Assembly: GCF_006384255.1 (NCBI RefSeq)
Contig: NZ_VCED01000003.1
Span: 62,001 to 126,000 of the forward strand
DNA from: Haemophilus seminalis
GTDB taxonomy: Bacteria > Pseudomonadota > Gammaproteobacteria > Enterobacterales > Pasteurellaceae
Direction of reading: 5' to 3'
DNA: 64,000 bases
Below are positions 20,185-31,207 of this stretch, one piece after another. The stretch's first letter is position 1; each line of letters starts with the position of its first letter. The translations under genes and the position numbers were made by a program. Below the pieces are notes generated by a model. It searched no databases and was not told the DNA's origin. It saw nothing but the letters and a program-made list of their open reading frames with translations.

Positions 20185-23100
20185 TTATATTTCTCCAATT
20201 ATATTTATAATCCGCTTATCTGAAATGGGATAGTTAGTTCCTAATTGCTGCGCAAACAAACTCACGCGCAATTCTTCAATCATATAACGAATCTCAGCAA
20301 CTTTATCAGAAATCGGTTTAGATTTCGGCAATTTGGCAAGAAGTTGTTGGTAGGCTTGTTGCACTTGTTCCACGCGTAGCATCGCTGCACGATCTCGATT
20401 TGTATCTTGGGTAAGTTTATCTAAGCGTTTGTCTATTGCCTGTAAATAACGTAATAAATCTGGTAAACGATAATAACCGCTTTTTTGCACAAAACCTTGA
20501 TAAATAAGATCCGCAAGTTGTGATTTAATATCCGACAACGCAAAGGCCATGGTGAAATCCATTTTGCCTTTTAAACATTGGTTTAAGGCATGATTAAGAG
20601 ATAGGATTTGCTCCACTTTCTGTGCAATATCTACGGTCACTTCGTTAAGGTTTTCTCGAACGAAATCACGCAATTTTTCAAAGCTTGCTTCATCCCACAC
20701 AAACCCGCCAAAATCGGCAATCAGTTTATCCACAGCACAAGCGATACAGTCATCAATCAAATCCAACACGCGACCGAATGGGGTAAAATACAGCCCTAAT
20801 TTGGCTTTATTCGGCAATTTTTCATGCAGATATTTAATCGGTGACGGTACATTAAGCAACAACAAGCGGCGCAGACCTTGTTGCATCGCCACTGCTTGCT
20901 CAAACTCTGTTTCAAACAGTCTAATACCTATGGCGTCTTTTTCGTCCACAATGGCAGGAAAGGCTTTCACACTGAAACCACGTTGTTTTTGCTCGTAACA
21001 TTGCGGTAAATCTGCAAAGCTCCAAATATGTAGCCCGCTTTGCTCAATGCCATCATCTGCCACAGCAGAAATACTTTCCTGCACACGATCTTTTAAGTTG
21101 AATTTCAGCTCATCCAAATTCATGGATTCGGCAATTTTCTTGCCGTTTTCATCCACCACGCGGAACGTCATTTTCAAATGGCTTGGAATTTGTTCCCAAT
21201 TCCAATGTTCCGCTTCTACGGTAACGCCCGTCATACGACGCAATTCATAAATTAGCGTATCTAATAATGGCTTTTCCAACGGCTCTGCGCGACTTAAAAA
21301 AGATTGAGCATAATTAGGTGCCGGTACGAAGTTACGGCGATAAGATTTTGGCAGAGATTTAATCAGCGCAATCACTAATTCTTCACGCAAGCCTGGAATT
21401 TGCCAGTCAAAACCCGTCATTTCCACTTGGTTGAGCAATGGCAACGGAATATGCACGGTCACGCCGTCCGCATCGGTACCCGGTTCAAATTGATACGTCA
21501 GTTTGAGTTTCAAATTGCCTTGATGCCAGAGATTCGGAAAATCCAGCTTGCTCACTTGTTCCGCATCATCATTGATCAAAAATGAGCGTTCAAAATTAAG
21601 CAATTCAGGATCTTTTTGCTGTGCCTTTTTCCACCACGTATCAAAATGTTTTTGGGAAAACACTTCCGTACCAATACGCTGATCGTAAAATTCAAAAAGC
21701 GTACGGTCGTCCACCAAAATATCACGGCGGCGGCTTTTGTGTTCCAACTCTTCTACTTCTCGAACGAGTCGTTGATTTTCTTTGAAGAATTTATGTTTGG
21801 TATTCCAATCCCCTTCCACTAAGGCTGATTGAATAAAGATCTCGCGGCTTACCGTTGGCTCAATAGCACCGTAATTCACTGGCCGTGCAGCCACAATCGG
21901 CACACCATAAAGCGTGACTTTTTCATCTGCAATCACCGCGCCACGAGATTTTGACCAACGCGGTTCTGAATAGGATTTTTTAATTAGATGCTCGGCAAGT
22001 GGCTCAATCCATTCTGGCTCAATTTCCGCTACCATACGCCCCCAAAGTTTGGAGGTTTCCACTAACTCTGCCGCCATCACCCATTTCGGTTGTTTTTTGA
22101 AAAGCACAGAATTGGGGAAAATTGCAAAATGGGCATTACGTGCACCAAGATATTGTTGTTTCTCCGCTTCTTTTAAACCGATATGAGAAAGCAAGCCGCT
22201 TAAAAGTGCGGTATGAATTTGCTGATATTCTGCTTTTTCGGAATTAATCGGCAAGCCCATTTCACGCACGGCAAGGCGAATTTGTTGATAAATATCCTGC
22301 CATTCGCGAATGCGAAGATAATTTAAAAAATCCTTTTGGCACTGACGGCGGAATTGGTTTTTCGTCAATGCTTTTTGCTGTTCTTGCACATAATTCCAGA
22401 GATTCAAGAACGCCAAGAAATCTGATTTTTTATCGGCAAAACGACGATGTTTTTCATCGGAAGCCTGCTGTTTTTCTGTCGGACGTTCACGCGGATCTTG
22501 GATGGATAACGCCGAAACAATAATCATCACTTCATGCAACGCACCTTGTGAGACTGCACTCAGCAACATTTTTGCTAAACGTGGATCCACAGGGAGTTGA
22601 GCTAATTGACGACCAGCAGCCGTTAATTGACGTTTCTCGCCTGCTTTGGTGCGAATCATTTCAAACGCACCTAATTCTTCCAACAGTTTTATACCATCTT
22701 GAATATGGCGTTTATCTGGCGCATCAACAAATGGGAACGCTTCAATATCATCCAAACCCAATGCCGTCATTTGCAAAATAACGGAGGCTAAATTAGTCCG
22801 TAGAATTTCAGGATCGGTAAACTCTGGACGAGAATTAAAATCCTCTTCCGAATATAAACGAATACAAATCCCTTCACTTACACGACCACAACGACCTTTA
22901 CGCTGATTAGCAGATGCCTGTGAAATGGGTTCAATCGGTAAACGTTGTACTTTGGTGCGATAGCTATAACGGGAAATTCGCGCTGTACCTGGGTCAATCA
23001 CATATTTAATGCCTGGCACAGTCAATGAGGTTTCTGCGACGTTGGTCGCCAACACGATGCGATTTAATCCGCTAGGATGGAAAATTTTATTCTGTTCTTG

Positions 23101-24096
23101 CGCAGACAAGCGTGCAAAGAGCGGTAGAATTTCCGTGTATTTTAGATTTTGTTTTTGTAAAGCTTCGGCGGTATCGCGAATTTCACACTCACCGTTCATA
23201 AAGATCAAAATATCGCCCCGACCTTCTGCTTGCAGTTCATCCACCGCATTGAGAATGCCTTGCAGCTGATCTTGATTGTCTTCCTCTGCAAGTGGGCGAT
23301 AACGCACTTCCACAGGATAAGTTCTGCCCGAGACTTCGATAATCGGCGCATTGTTAAAATGTTTGGAAAAACGTTCCACATCAATGGTGGCGGAGGTGAT
23401 AATGACTTTTAAGTCCGGACGACGTGGCAGAAGCTGTTTCAGATAACCAAGAATAAAATCGTTGTTCAAGCTGCGTTCATGGGCTTCATCAATAATCAGG
23501 CAAGAATATTGATTGAGGAAACGATCATTTTGAATTTCTGCTAACAGGATCCCGTCAGTCATCAATTTGATTTGTGTATCATCACTGATTTGATCGTTAA
23601 AACGAACCTTATAACCAACTAAACCGCCTAGCTCCGTTTCCAGTTCGTCAGCAATACGCGCCGCCACCGAACGAGCAGCAATACGGCGTGGTTGAGTATG
23701 ACCAATCATGCCTAAATTGCCGAAACCTAATTCCAAACACATTTTCGGCAATTGGGTGGTTTTACCCGAACCAGTTTCCCCTGCCACCACAATGACCTGA
23801 TGTTCAGAAAGCAGTTTTTGAATTTCTGCTTTACGTTGGCTAACCGGCAAACTCTCTGGAAAAACAATCGGATTTTTGACCGCACTTTTACGATTTTCTA
23901 CACGTAATTGAGCCTGTTCAATCTGCAGCTGGATTTCTGTAATAACGGCTTGTTGGGCCTCTTGGCTCTTTATTTTTCCAATACCATGAATACGGGCGGA
24001 TAAACGGCGTTTATCTACCAACATGATGTCATTTAATTGAGAAAAAAGAGATTGTTGTAAAGGGGTTAATGCGTGTTTTACCGATCTGTTTTTCAT
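20185..24096 (-). CDS. hrpA: DEAH-box RNA helicase HrpA
   Basis: ATP-dependent helicase of 1303 residues, the full HrpA length. Members resolve stalled or collided ribosomes and process mRNA. Motif I GETGSGKTTQ, motif II DEAH (IIDEAHERSLNNDF), motif III SAT, and motif VI QRKGRCGR lie in the first 450 residues. The winged-helix/HA2/OB region and the large C-terminal DUF3418 follow. The start overlaps the stop of the upstream YgdD-like gene by 4 bases. Several uptake signals lie inside (about 22203 and 23879), marking it as long-resident DNA. Confidence 0.96.
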   Translation of the reverse strand: MKNRSVKHALTPLQQSLFSQLNDIMLVDKRRLSARIHGIGKIKSQEAQQAVITEIQLQIEQAQLRVENRKSAVKNPIVFPESLPVSQRKAEIQKLLSEHQVIVVAGETGSGKTTQLPKMCLELGFGNLGMIGHTQPRRIAARSVAARIADELETELGGLVGYKVRFNDQISDDTQIKLMTDGILLAEIQNDRFLNQYSCLIIDEAHERSLNNDFILGYLKQLLPRRPDLKVIITSATIDVERFSKHFNNAPIIEVSGRTYPVEVRYRPLAEEDNQDQLQGILNAVDELQAEGRGDILIFMNGECEIRDTAEALQKQNLKYTEILPLFARLSAQEQNKIFHPSGLNRIVLATNVAETSLTVPGIKYVIDPGTARISRYSYRTKVQRLPIEPISQASANQRKGRCGRVSEGICIRLYSEEDFNSRPEFTDPEILRTNLASVILQMTALGLDDIEAFPFVDAPDKRHIQDGIKLLEELGAFEMIRTKAGEKRQLTAAGRQLAQLPVDPRLAKMLLSAVSQGALHEVMIIVSALSIQDPRERPTEKQQASDEKHRRFADKKSDFLAFLNLWNYVQEQQKALTKNQFRRQCQKDFLNYLRIREWQDIYQQIRLAVREMGLPINSEKAEYQQIHTALLSGLLSHIGLKEAEKQQYLGARNAHFAIFPNSVLFKKQPKWVMAAELVETSKLWGRMVAEIEPEWIEPLAEHLIKKSYSEPRWSKSRGAVIADEKVTLYGVPIVAARPVNYGAIEPTVSREIFIQSALVEGDWNTKHKFFKENQRLVREVEELEHKSRRRDILVDDRTLFEFYDQRIGTEVFSQKHFDTWWKKAQQKDPELLNFERSFLINDDAEQVSKLDFPNLWHQGNLKLKLTYQFEPGTDADGVTVHIPLPLLNQVEMTGFDWQIPGLREELVIALIKSLPKSYRRNFVPAPNYAQSFLSRAEPLEKPLLDTLIYELRRMTGVTVEAEHWNWEQIPSHLKMTFRVVDENGKKIAESMNLDELKFNLKDRVQESISAVADDGIEQSGLHIWSFADLPQCYEQKQRGFSVKAFPAIVDEKDAIGIRLFETEFEQAVAMQQGLRRLLLLNVPSPIKYLHEKLPNKAKLGLYFTPFGRVLDLIDDCIACAVDKLIADFGGFVWDEASFEKLRDFVRENLNEVTVDIAQKVEQILSLNHALNQCLKGKMDFTMAFALSDIKSQLADLIYQGFVQKSGYYRLPDLLRYLQAIDKRLDKLTQDTNRDRAAMLRVEQVQQAYQQLLAKLPKSKPISDKVAEIRYMIEELRVSLFAQQLGTNYPISDKRIINIIGEI

Positions 24097-24467
24097 AGCG
24101 ATTTACTTTTGAAACTTCCGTAAGCTAAGCTAATCCATCCGATTAAAAATAAAGTTCCGCCAATAGGCGTAATCCACACTATTGCATTGCTTGCTCCGAA
24201 AGCGAGTGCGTATAAACTTCCACTAAATAATAAGGTTCCAATTAACCAAGAAGACATGGATAATCGGGCGAATTTTTTGTCACGTAAAGTAGATAATGCA
24301 ACGGCAAGTACTGCAATAGTATGGAACATTTGATATTTTAAACCCGTATCAATCCATGATAATGCTTTGGCTTCTAATACATGGCTTAAACCATGAGCTG
24401 CAAATGCGCCTAGTGCGACACAGAAGAAACTACTTAAAGCTGCAAGAGTGAGATATTTGTTTTTCAT
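24093..24467 (-). CDS. DUF423 inner-membrane protein (YgdD-like)
   Basis: A small 124-residue protein with four hydrophobic helices. The pattern FFCVALGAFAAHGL near the N-terminus, then YQMFHTIAVLAVAL, is the DUF423/YgdD signature. The function is unknown. Its end overlaps hrpA by 4 bases and it directly follows the DUF441 gene, so the three form one minus-strand operon. Confidence 0.85.
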   Translation of the reverse strand: MKNKYLTLAALSSFFCVALGAFAAHGLSHVLEAKALSWIDTGLKYQMFHTIAVLAVALSTLRDKKFARLSMSSWLIGTLLFSGSLYALAFGASNAIVWITPIGGTLFLIGWISLAYGSFKSKSL

Positions 24468-24920
24468 TTAAATTTTCCCTAAAAGTAAAGCTAATATACC
24501 AGCAGCAATAAGTGGACCAACGGGGATGCCGCCAAAGAAAGATACGCCGATAACCGTACCAATCATAAGCCCTGTGACGAGAACGGGTTGATTTGTCATT
24601 AAGTCAACACCTTGGCCTGCAAGCCAGGCTACAAAAATACCAACTCCGATAGAGGAAAACATTTTCCAGTGAATAAAAGCAGAAAGTTCAGGCAATGGAA
24701 TTTTCCCTGACACTAAAGGGCTGAGGACACCGAGGGTTAAAACCATAATTCCCAGTTTTAAACCATATTGATCGATCCAAGGAATATACTGTGATAAAAA
24801 AGTTTGTTGCATAATGAGCAAGACGGCAGCAGAAATTGTTATTGCGCTATTATGGCTGAGTAATCCGAGAATAATTAAAATCACCAATAATAAGGCGACG
24901 ATATTAAATTGTAACGTCAT
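24468..24920 (-). CDS. DUF441 membrane protein (YeaL-like)
   Basis: A 150-residue protein with four or five hydrophobic segments, including [25 protein letters not shown] and a C-terminal [26 protein letters not shown], which matches the DUF441/YeaL family. The function is unknown. It is first in the DUF441-DUF423-hrpA operon. An uptake signal lies in the short divergent gap before the Kef gene. Confidence 0.85.
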   Translation of the reverse strand: MTLQFNIVALLLVILIILGLLSHNSAITISAAVLLIMQQTFLSQYIPWIDQYGLKLGIMVLTLGVLSPLVSGKIPLPELSAFIHWKMFSSIGVGIFVAWLAGQGVDLMTNQPVLVTGLMIGTVIGVSFFGGIPVGPLIAAGILALLLGKI

Positions 24921-25040
24921 AAGTAAAAGTGCGGTTAAAAGTTGTGAAGAATTATAGCAAGTTTAGATAATTGATGTGTTCTTTATTTTAATAAAACAGG
25001 CTAAAATACAAGCTACACTTCAGTTTTATTGAGCGTTTTT

Positions 25041-26915
25041 ATGTCGAATACTATTGAGCATCTAGCTAACCATGAACTCATCAAAACCGTTATTTTACTC
25101 GCCTCCAGTGTAACCATTGTGCCACTATTTAAACACCTTGGTCTTGGTAGTGTGTTAGGTTATTTGGTGGCTGGTTGTCTAATTGGGCCTTCCGTGTTTG
25201 GCATAATTCAAGATCCTACTGCAGTTGTGCATTTGGCTGAGCTTGGTGTGGTAATGTTTTTATTTATTATTGGTCTTGAAATGCATCCTGAGCGTCTTTG
25301 GGCAATGAGAAAAGCAATTTTTGTACGTGGTTTTTTGCAAGTGGGATGCTGTGGTGCATTACTTACTTTAGCTGGAATTTATTTACTACGTTTACCAAAA
25401 GAAGTGGCTTTTATTGCGGGGATGGGGTTTACGCTTTCCTCTACAGCTATTGTGATGCAGGCTTTAGAAGAACGTTGTATTACCAGTACATCTAAAGGGC
25501 AGAGAGTTATTTCTACATTAATTTTTGAAGATATTTCCATTGTTCCATTATTGGCTTTCGTTGCATTTTTGGCTCCCCATTCTGAAGCAGCAGAACATAC
25601 GGGCTGGATGTCGATTGGTATTGCTTTAGGGGCAGTAATCGGTTTGATTGTAGCTGGTAAGTGGTTGATGAATCCGTTATTTCGTTTGATTTCTAAAGCT
25701 CATATTCGAGAAACGATGACGGCCGCCGCATTATTGGTTGTACTTGGCGCAGCATTAGCCATGGAATTGGGGGGGCTTTCTATGGCCATGGGGGCATTTG
25801 TTGCTGGAGTAATGCTTTCAGAATCTTCGTTTCGCCATCAATTAGAAGCTGATATCGAGCCATTTCGTGGTTTATTGCTTGGACTGTTTTTTATGGGCGT
25901 GGGCATGTCATTGGATTTACGTTTAGTGTTTAATCATTGGCTATTATTACTTGGTATTGTCTTCCTTTATATTATTGGTAAAGCATTTTCTGTTTATTTG
26001 ATTGCCCGAGTAACACATTTAGATCATCGAGAAGCAGTGGGAAGAATGTCTTTGATGGCTCATGGCGGTGAATTTGCATTTGTGCTTTTTTCTGCTGCAA
26101 CGACCGCAGGAGTCATGAGCGATCATCAGAATGCGACTTTTACTGCTGCAGTTATTATGTCTATGCTTTTTTCACCATTAATTGCACAGTTATCACGAAA
26201 ATTAATACAACGTTCTGAAAACAAGCATCCTAATCAGGCGAGTGTGAGTGAGCTTGACCCCATTGTTGACTTGGAAGATAACGTACTAGTGATTGGATTT
26301 GGACGGTTTAGTCAAATTGTGTGTCAAACTTTATTAATCCGTGGCATCAGCGTTTCAGTGATTGATCGTAATATTGAAAATATTCGTGCGGCTGCAAAAT
26401 TTGGTTTTAAGGTTTACTATGGGGATGGTATTCGTTTAGATGTTCTTCATGCAGCAGGCATTGAAAAAGCAAAATGTGTGGTAATTGGAATTAATGATAC
26501 CGCGCGTATTGAAACGATTATTAGCCAACTTAAAGAAGCTTATCCACATTTGCCGATTTTAACACGTACTTACGATAGAAAAACGACAGTAAGTTTAATT
26601 AAACAAGATGTTGATTTTATTGTTCGTGAAACTTTTGAATCAGCAATTAGTTTGAGCCGAGCAACCTTAATTAAATTAGGTATTGATAAAATTGAGGTAG
26701 ATGAAGTAATTAATGAAGTTCGCGCTTTAGACCAAGCTCGTTTAAATGAAGAGGTATTACATGGTTTTTCTAATGAAATTGTAAAAAAGTATTGGACGCC
26801 AAAACCTTTTATTAAACCTCATGCTGATGCTCAAGCTTTAAATGATGAAACGGCAGAATTGTTAATCGATGAGGATGATTTACATCAAGATAGAGAAGAA
26901 ACAATACAGAAATAA
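25041..26915 (+). CDS. Kef-type K+/H+ antiporter (CPA2 with TrkA-N domain)
   Basis: A CPA2 antiporter of about 624 residues. The first 385 residues hold about 12 membrane helices (LGLGSVLGYLVAGCLIGP, GMGFTLSSTAIVMQALEE, LMAHGGEFAFVLFSA). From residue about 415 comes a cytoplasmic TrkA-N/KTN domain with the Rossmann motif VIGFGRFSQIVCQ. This fits KefB/KefC, the glutathione-gated K+ efflux systems that protect against electrophiles. No KefF/KefG ancillary oxidoreductase gene is adjacent. I use ATG 25041; a TTG at 25029 would add four residues. Confidence 0.88.
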   Translation: MSNTIEHLANHELIKTVILLASSVTIVPLFKHLGLGSVLGYLVAGCLIGPSVFGIIQDPTAVVHLAELGVVMFLFIIGLEMHPERLWAMRKAIFVRGFLQVGCCGALLTLAGIYLLRLPKEVAFIAGMGFTLSSTAIVMQALEERCITSTSKGQRVISTLIFEDISIVPLLAFVAFLAPHSEAAEHTGWMSIGIALGAVIGLIVAGKWLMNPLFRLISKAHIRETMTAAALLVVLGAALAMELGGLSMAMGAFVAGVMLSESSFRHQLEADIEPFRGLLLGLFFMGVGMSLDLRLVFNHWLLLLGIVFLYIIGKAFSVYLIARVTHLDHREAVGRMSLMAHGGEFAFVLFSAATTAGVMSDHQNATFTAAVIMSMLFSPLIAQLSRKLIQRSENKHPNQASVSELDPIVDLEDNVLVIGFGRFSQIVCQTLLIRGISVSVIDRNIENIRAAAKFGFKVYYGDGIRLDVLHAAGIEKAKCVVIGINDTARIETIISQLKEAYPHLPILTRTYDRKTTVSLIKQDVDFIVRETFESAISLSRATLIKLGIDKIEVDEVINEVRALDQARLNEEVLHGFSNEIVKKYWTPKPFIKPHADAQALNDETAELLIDEDDLHQDREETIQK

Positions 26916-26938
26916 TTCATTTTTAATTTCTCAATAAA

Positions 26939-26964
26939 AAAACTCGCCATATATGGCGAGTTTT
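26939..26964. terminator. Bidirectional terminator between kef gene and tal
   Basis: A perfect 12-bp stem, AAAACTCGCCAT / ATGGCGAGTTTT, with a two-base loop and A/T runs on both sides. It lies between two convergent genes. Confidence 0.88.
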
Positions 26965-26995
26965 GACATAAAGATATGTTAGCACTTTCATATGA

Positions 26996-27949
26996 CTAAA
27001 GTTTTGATGAAAGCATAGTCTCCAATTTTTCTTGGTCAACAGCAAATTTCCGAATACCATCTGCTAATTTTTCTACTGCCATCGCATCGCTATTATGTTG
27101 CCAATAGAATTCAGCTTCAGTAAGAGGTTGTGGTTTCGCTTTTACTTCGCCTTTGTATTCTAGTTTACGTACAAGTGCGGTTGAATTTTCTTGTAATTCT
27201 TTCAGCAATGCCGGTGCAATAGTTAAACGATCGCAACCTGCAAGTTCAGTAATTTCACCTACATTACGGAAGCTTGCGCCCATCACAACAGTGTTGTAGC
27301 CATATTCTTTGTAGTAATTATAGATTTTGGTAACAGAAATAACGCCTGGGTCTTCTGCTGGCGCATATTCTTTTTTGTCGGAGTTTGCTTTGTACCAGTC
27401 TAAAATACGGCCTACGAATGGAGAAATTAAGTAAACGCCTGCTTCTGCACAAGCACGAGCTTGAGCTTCAGAGAATAATAAGGTTAAGTTACAGTTGATG
27501 CCTTCTTTTTCAAGGATTTCTGCAGCTCGGATACCTTGCCATGTTGATGCAATTTTGATCAGAATGCGATCATTTGAAATACCCGCAGCATTGTAAAGTG
27601 CAATTAATTTGCGTGCTTTTTCAACTGTTGCTTGTGTGTTGTAAGAAAGGCGCGCATCCACTTCAGTAGAAATACGTCCCGGAACGATTTTTAAAATTTC
27701 TAAACCAATGTTTACCGCTAATTTATCTTCTGCATCGATGAGTTGTTGGAATTTGTCATTGCTTTGTGCTTTCGCGTAAGAAACAGCTTCGTCAATAAGT
27801 GGTGAATATTGTGGTAGGGCAGATGCACTTAAAATTAAAGATGGGTTAGTTGTCGCATCTTGTGGTTGGTATTTTTTTATGGCCTCAATATCGCCAGTAT
27901 CAGCAACCACAACGGTCATATTACGAAGTGAATCTAATTGAGTTGTCAT
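26996..27949 (-). CDS. tal: Transaldolase
   Basis: Pentose-phosphate enzyme that moves a dihydroxyacetone unit between sedoheptulose-7-P and glyceraldehyde-3-P. The 317-residue length matches TalB. The TalB start [20 protein letters not shown], then [10 protein letters not shown], and [20 protein letters not shown] with the Schiff-base lysine (IKIAST) are visible. AGGAGAGA precedes the start. Transketolase lies about 2 kb upstream on the same strand. Confidence 0.97.
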   Translation of the reverse strand: MTTQLDSLRNMTVVVADTGDIEAIKKYQPQDATTNPSLILSASALPQYSPLIDEAVSYAKAQSNDKFQQLIDAEDKLAVNIGLEILKIVPGRISTEVDARLSYNTQATVEKARKLIALYNAAGISNDRILIKIASTWQGIRAAEILEKEGINCNLTLLFSEAQARACAEAGVYLISPFVGRILDWYKANSDKKEYAPAEDPGVISVTKIYNYYKEYGYNTVVMGASFRNVGEITELAGCDRLTIAPALLKELQENSTALVRKLEYKGEVKAKPQPLTEAEFYWQHNSDAMAVEKLADGIRKFAVDQEKLETMLSSKL

Positions 27950-28033
27950 CAGTCTCTCCTATTCAAATGAAATGGAATAAATAATCTCAGCTACGATAGC
28001 ATAAATTTATGACGAAAAGGAAAAATTTTTCAA

Positions 28034-28065
28034 TAGAAAAAATAGGTGCAGACATTGATCTGCAC
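28034..28065 (-). terminator. Terminator after the DUF535 gene
   Basis: GTGCAGA (28046-28052) pairs with TCTGCAC (28059-28065). The A-run to its left gives a U-run in the minus-strand transcript. Confidence 0.7.
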
Positions 28066-28072
28066 GGAAGAT

Positions 28073-28939
28073 TTACATTTGAAGTTTATTTTTAAGTGTG
28101 GTTTCAATTTCATCTAACATAGCATAACGTTTACGATACATTGAGCGTTTTTTACTTGGAACATCGTCTAGGTTTGTATCTCTAATAAGAGGTAACATCC
28201 AATAATTTTTTCGTTCACCACCAGCTTCTGAAAATATGGCGTCATAATCAACCACGAAATGTTTACTTTGAACAAAGCGAGACTTATTTTGGTATTTTTG
28301 AGGAATACCATAAAGTTTGTCATAGCCTAATATTTTTGTGAGCGATTTCATTATTTCAACCATTAGATAGGCTGGGCGTAATCCGTGGCAAGTTTTAGTG
28401 AGTTGTTTTACCATTTCTTTAGCGCCTTCAAAATTTGGGCCTTGCACAACAGCAATAAGCAATGCCTCCTCTAACTTCCCAAATGTGAGTAGATAAACTT
28501 CAGCATCAGTGGGTTTATAACGTAACTCTAATGTCCAAAAACCTTCCATGGGTTGGTGATTGCTTAGCATGAATAGCAATTCAAAATCAGGAATAATTTC
28601 ACCAAAAGAAATGGGGGTTTCCAAAATAGAAGGAGATAGGTTTGATAATTTTTGTGGTACAAATAGAAAATTATCACAAATGGTTGATAAACGTTTTTGG
28701 GTATTGAAACGTTTATCTAAAAAACGATGAACTAAGGGATAGCTATAATTGGGACGTTGTGTTAGCAAGCTAATCAGAACTGGAGTTTGATTAACGAAGG
28801 CTTCAAATTTTTTTATTGTTTGCCAATGTAAGAGTGAACGAAGACGATAACGTAAACGTTTTGCTGCATAAGATTTATTAGGTCTATCAGGATAAATCAA
28901 TTCGGCTTTAGGACACTGATATAAGGTTGGTACAGTCAT
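28073..28939 (-). CDS. DUF535 / VirK-YbjX family protein
   Basis: A 288-residue soluble protein resembling the DUF535 family (VirK, YbjX, Haemophilus homologues). It is rich in aromatic and basic residues, with LRYRLRSLLHWQTIKKFEAFV near the N-terminus and KYQNKSRFVQSKHFVVDYDAIF near residue 220. No signal peptide is visible. Enteric homologues are linked to envelope stress and virulence, but the biochemical role is not known. It is monocistronic between tal and tkt with its own terminator. Confidence 0.7.
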   Translation of the reverse strand: MTVPTLYQCPKAELIYPDRPNKSYAAKRLRYRLRSLLHWQTIKKFEAFVNQTPVLISLLTQRPNYSYPLVHRFLDKRFNTQKRLSTICDNFLFVPQKLSNLSPSILETPISFGEIIPDFELLFMLSNHQPMEGFWTLELRYKPTDAEVYLLTFGKLEEALLIAVVQGPNFEGAKEMVKQLTKTCHGLRPAYLMVEIMKSLTKILGYDKLYGIPQKYQNKSRFVQSKHFVVDYDAIFSEAGGERKNYWMLPLIRDTNLDDVPSKKRSMYRKRYAMLDEIETTLKNKLQM

Positions 28940-29054
28940 GTGGATTCCTTAAAAGTGCGGTCAAAAATAAACGATGGATACCGATCCGCAAAATGCAATG
29001 AATTCTGACATAATTTTGGAAATATTGCTATTTGATGTGAAGTTTAAGAAAATC

Positions 29055-29085
29055 AAAAGCGATCAGGTTTTTTCTGACCGCTTTT
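29055..29085 (-). terminator. Terminator after tkt
   Basis: AAAAGCG-A-TCAG pairs with CTGA-C-CGCTTTT (one mismatch) around a seven-base loop, just past the tkt stop; the A-run becomes U in the transcript. Confidence 0.75.
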
Positions 29086-29098
29086 TATCATGAGGGAA

Positions 29099-31096
29099 TT
29101 ATAAAATCTCTTTCGCTTTCGCTACCACGTTTTCAACAGTGAAGCCAAAGAGTTTGAATAATTGATCCGCTGGTGCAGATTCACCGAAACTATTCATACC
29201 TATTACACGTCCGTTGAATCCAACGTATTTATACCAGAAGTCAGAAATACCCGCTTCAATCGCAACACGTTTGGTTACAGATGCAGGTAATACGCTTTCA
29301 CAGTAAGCTGCATCTTGTTTATCAAAACGGTTAGTGCTTGGCATAGATACGACACGTACTTTTTTACCTTCTGCACTTAATGCTTCAGCCGCTTTCACCG
29401 CTAATTCTACTTCAGAACCTGTTGCAATGAAGATTAACTCAGGTGTGCCATCACAGTCTTTTAACACATAAGCACCGCGTTTAACTGCATCTAATTGTGC
29501 AGAAGTGCGGTCCATTTGTGCTAAGTTTTGACGGGTAAAGATCAATGCACTTGGGCCATCTTGACGCTCAACCGCTTGTTGCCATGCGATAGCTGATTCC
29601 ACTTGGTCACATGGGCGCCATGTTTCAAGGTTTGGAATTAAGCGTAGTGATGCAGTTTGTTCCACTGGTTGGTGAGTTGGACCATCTTCACCTAAACCGA
29701 TGGAGTCGTGAGTATAAACGAATAATGAGCGTTGTTTCATTAATGAAGCCATACGTACTGCGTTGTGTGCATATTCGTAGAACATTAAGAAGGTTGCGCC
29801 GTAAGGAATGAAACCGCCGTGCAAGGCAATACCGTTCATAATGGCAGACATACCAAATTCACGAACACCGTAGTTGATGTAGTTACCACCTACGTTTTCA
29901 TGCGCACGAATAGGTTTAGAACCACTCCATAACGTTAAGTTAGAGCTTGCTAAGTCTGCAGAACCACCCAAGAATTCAGGTAACACATGAGCGTACGCTT
30001 CGATTGCATTTTGTGATGCTTTACGGCTTGCAATGCTTGCTGGATTTGCTTGTAATTTCTCAATGAACGCTTTGGATTCAGCCGCCCAGTTTGCTGGTAA
30101 TTCACCGTTTACACGACGTGTAAACTCTGCGGCAAGTTCAGGATATGCTTTCGCATAAGCGGCAAATTTTTCTTCCCAAGATTTTTCTGCTGCCGCGCCT
30201 TTTTCTTTTGCAGACCATTCAGCATAGTATTCAGCTGGAATTTCAAATGGTGCGTAATCCCAGTTTAAGGCTTTGCGGGTTAATGCAATTTCTTCATCGC
30301 CTAATGGTGCACCGTGACAATCATGTGATGCAGATTTGTTTGGCGAGCCAAAACCAATGATTGTTTTACAAATAATTAAAGTCGGTTTTTCTTTTTCTGA
30401 TTGTGCAAGTACAACAGCCTGACGAATTTGTTCTGCATTGTGGCCATCCACATTACGGATTACTTGCCAGCCATAAGCTTCAAAACGTGCTGCGGTATCA
30501 TCGCTGAACCAACCATCAACATGACCATCAATCGAAATGTTGTTGTCATCGTAGAATGCGATTAATTTGCCAAGACCTAATGTGCCTGCTAAAGAGCAAG
30601 CCTCGTGAGAAATCCCTTCCATTAAACAGCCATCACCTAAGAATACATAAGTGTGGTGATCAACGATTTCATGACCTTCACGGTTAAATTGGCCCGCTAA
30701 GGTTTTCTCTGCAATCGCCATCCCTACTGCATTAGTGATACCTTGACCTAATGGACCTGTCGTGGTTTCAACACCTGGTGCATAACCATATTCTGGGTGG
30801 CCAGGAGTTTTAGAATGTAATTGACGGAATTGTTTTAAATCGTCGATAGAAAGATCATAGCCAGTTAAATGTAAAAGGCTATAAATCAACATAGAACCAT
30901 GGCCGTTAGAAAGTACAAAACGATCTCGGTCAGCCCATTTAGGATTGGTCGGATTGTGTTTTAAAAAGTCACGCCATAATACTTCTGCAATATCTGCCAT
31001 TCCCATTGGTGCACCAGGGTGACCAGATTTAGCTTTTTGCACAGCATCCATTGATAAGAAACGAATTGCATTGGCTAATTGTCTACGAGTTGCCAT
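29099..31096 (-). CDS. tkt: Transketolase
   Basis: Thiamine-diphosphate enzyme of the non-oxidative pentose-phosphate pathway, transferring two-carbon units. The 665-residue length is standard. Visible motifs include [19 protein letters not shown], the ThDP-binding [18 protein letters not shown]...[11 protein letters not shown], and the [18 protein letters not shown] substrate and cofactor loop. AGGAGA lies upstream of the start. An uptake signal lies inside the gene near 29501. Confidence 0.98.
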   Translation of the reverse strand: MATRRQLANAIRFLSMDAVQKAKSGHPGAPMGMADIAEVLWRDFLKHNPTNPKWADRDRFVLSNGHGSMLIYSLLHLTGYDLSIDDLKQFRQLHSKTPGHPEYGYAPGVETTTGPLGQGITNAVGMAIAEKTLAGQFNREGHEIVDHHTYVFLGDGCLMEGISHEACSLAGTLGLGKLIAFYDDNNISIDGHVDGWFSDDTAARFEAYGWQVIRNVDGHNAEQIRQAVVLAQSEKEKPTLIICKTIIGFGSPNKSASHDCHGAPLGDEEIALTRKALNWDYAPFEIPAEYYAEWSAKEKGAAAEKSWEEKFAAYAKAYPELAAEFTRRVNGELPANWAAESKAFIEKLQANPASIASRKASQNAIEAYAHVLPEFLGGSADLASSNLTLWSGSKPIRAHENVGGNYINYGVREFGMSAIMNGIALHGGFIPYGATFLMFYEYAHNAVRMASLMKQRSLFVYTHDSIGLGEDGPTHQPVEQTASLRLIPNLETWRPCDQVESAIAWQQAVERQDGPSALIFTRQNLAQMDRTSAQLDAVKRGAYVLKDCDGTPELIFIATGSEVELAVKAAEALSAEGKKVRVVSMPSTNRFDKQDAAYCESVLPASVTKRVAIEAGISDFWYKYVGFNGRVIGMNSFGESAPADQLFKLFGFTVENVVAKAKEIL

Positions 31097-31207
31097 TTTG
31101 TTCTCCTGTTATAATTCGCTTTGAAAAAATAATCTTGCGCATTCTACCTTATTTCTGAAGGAAATTTAGCAAAAATCCGCACTCAATTTAATAGTTTGTG
31201 ACAATAA

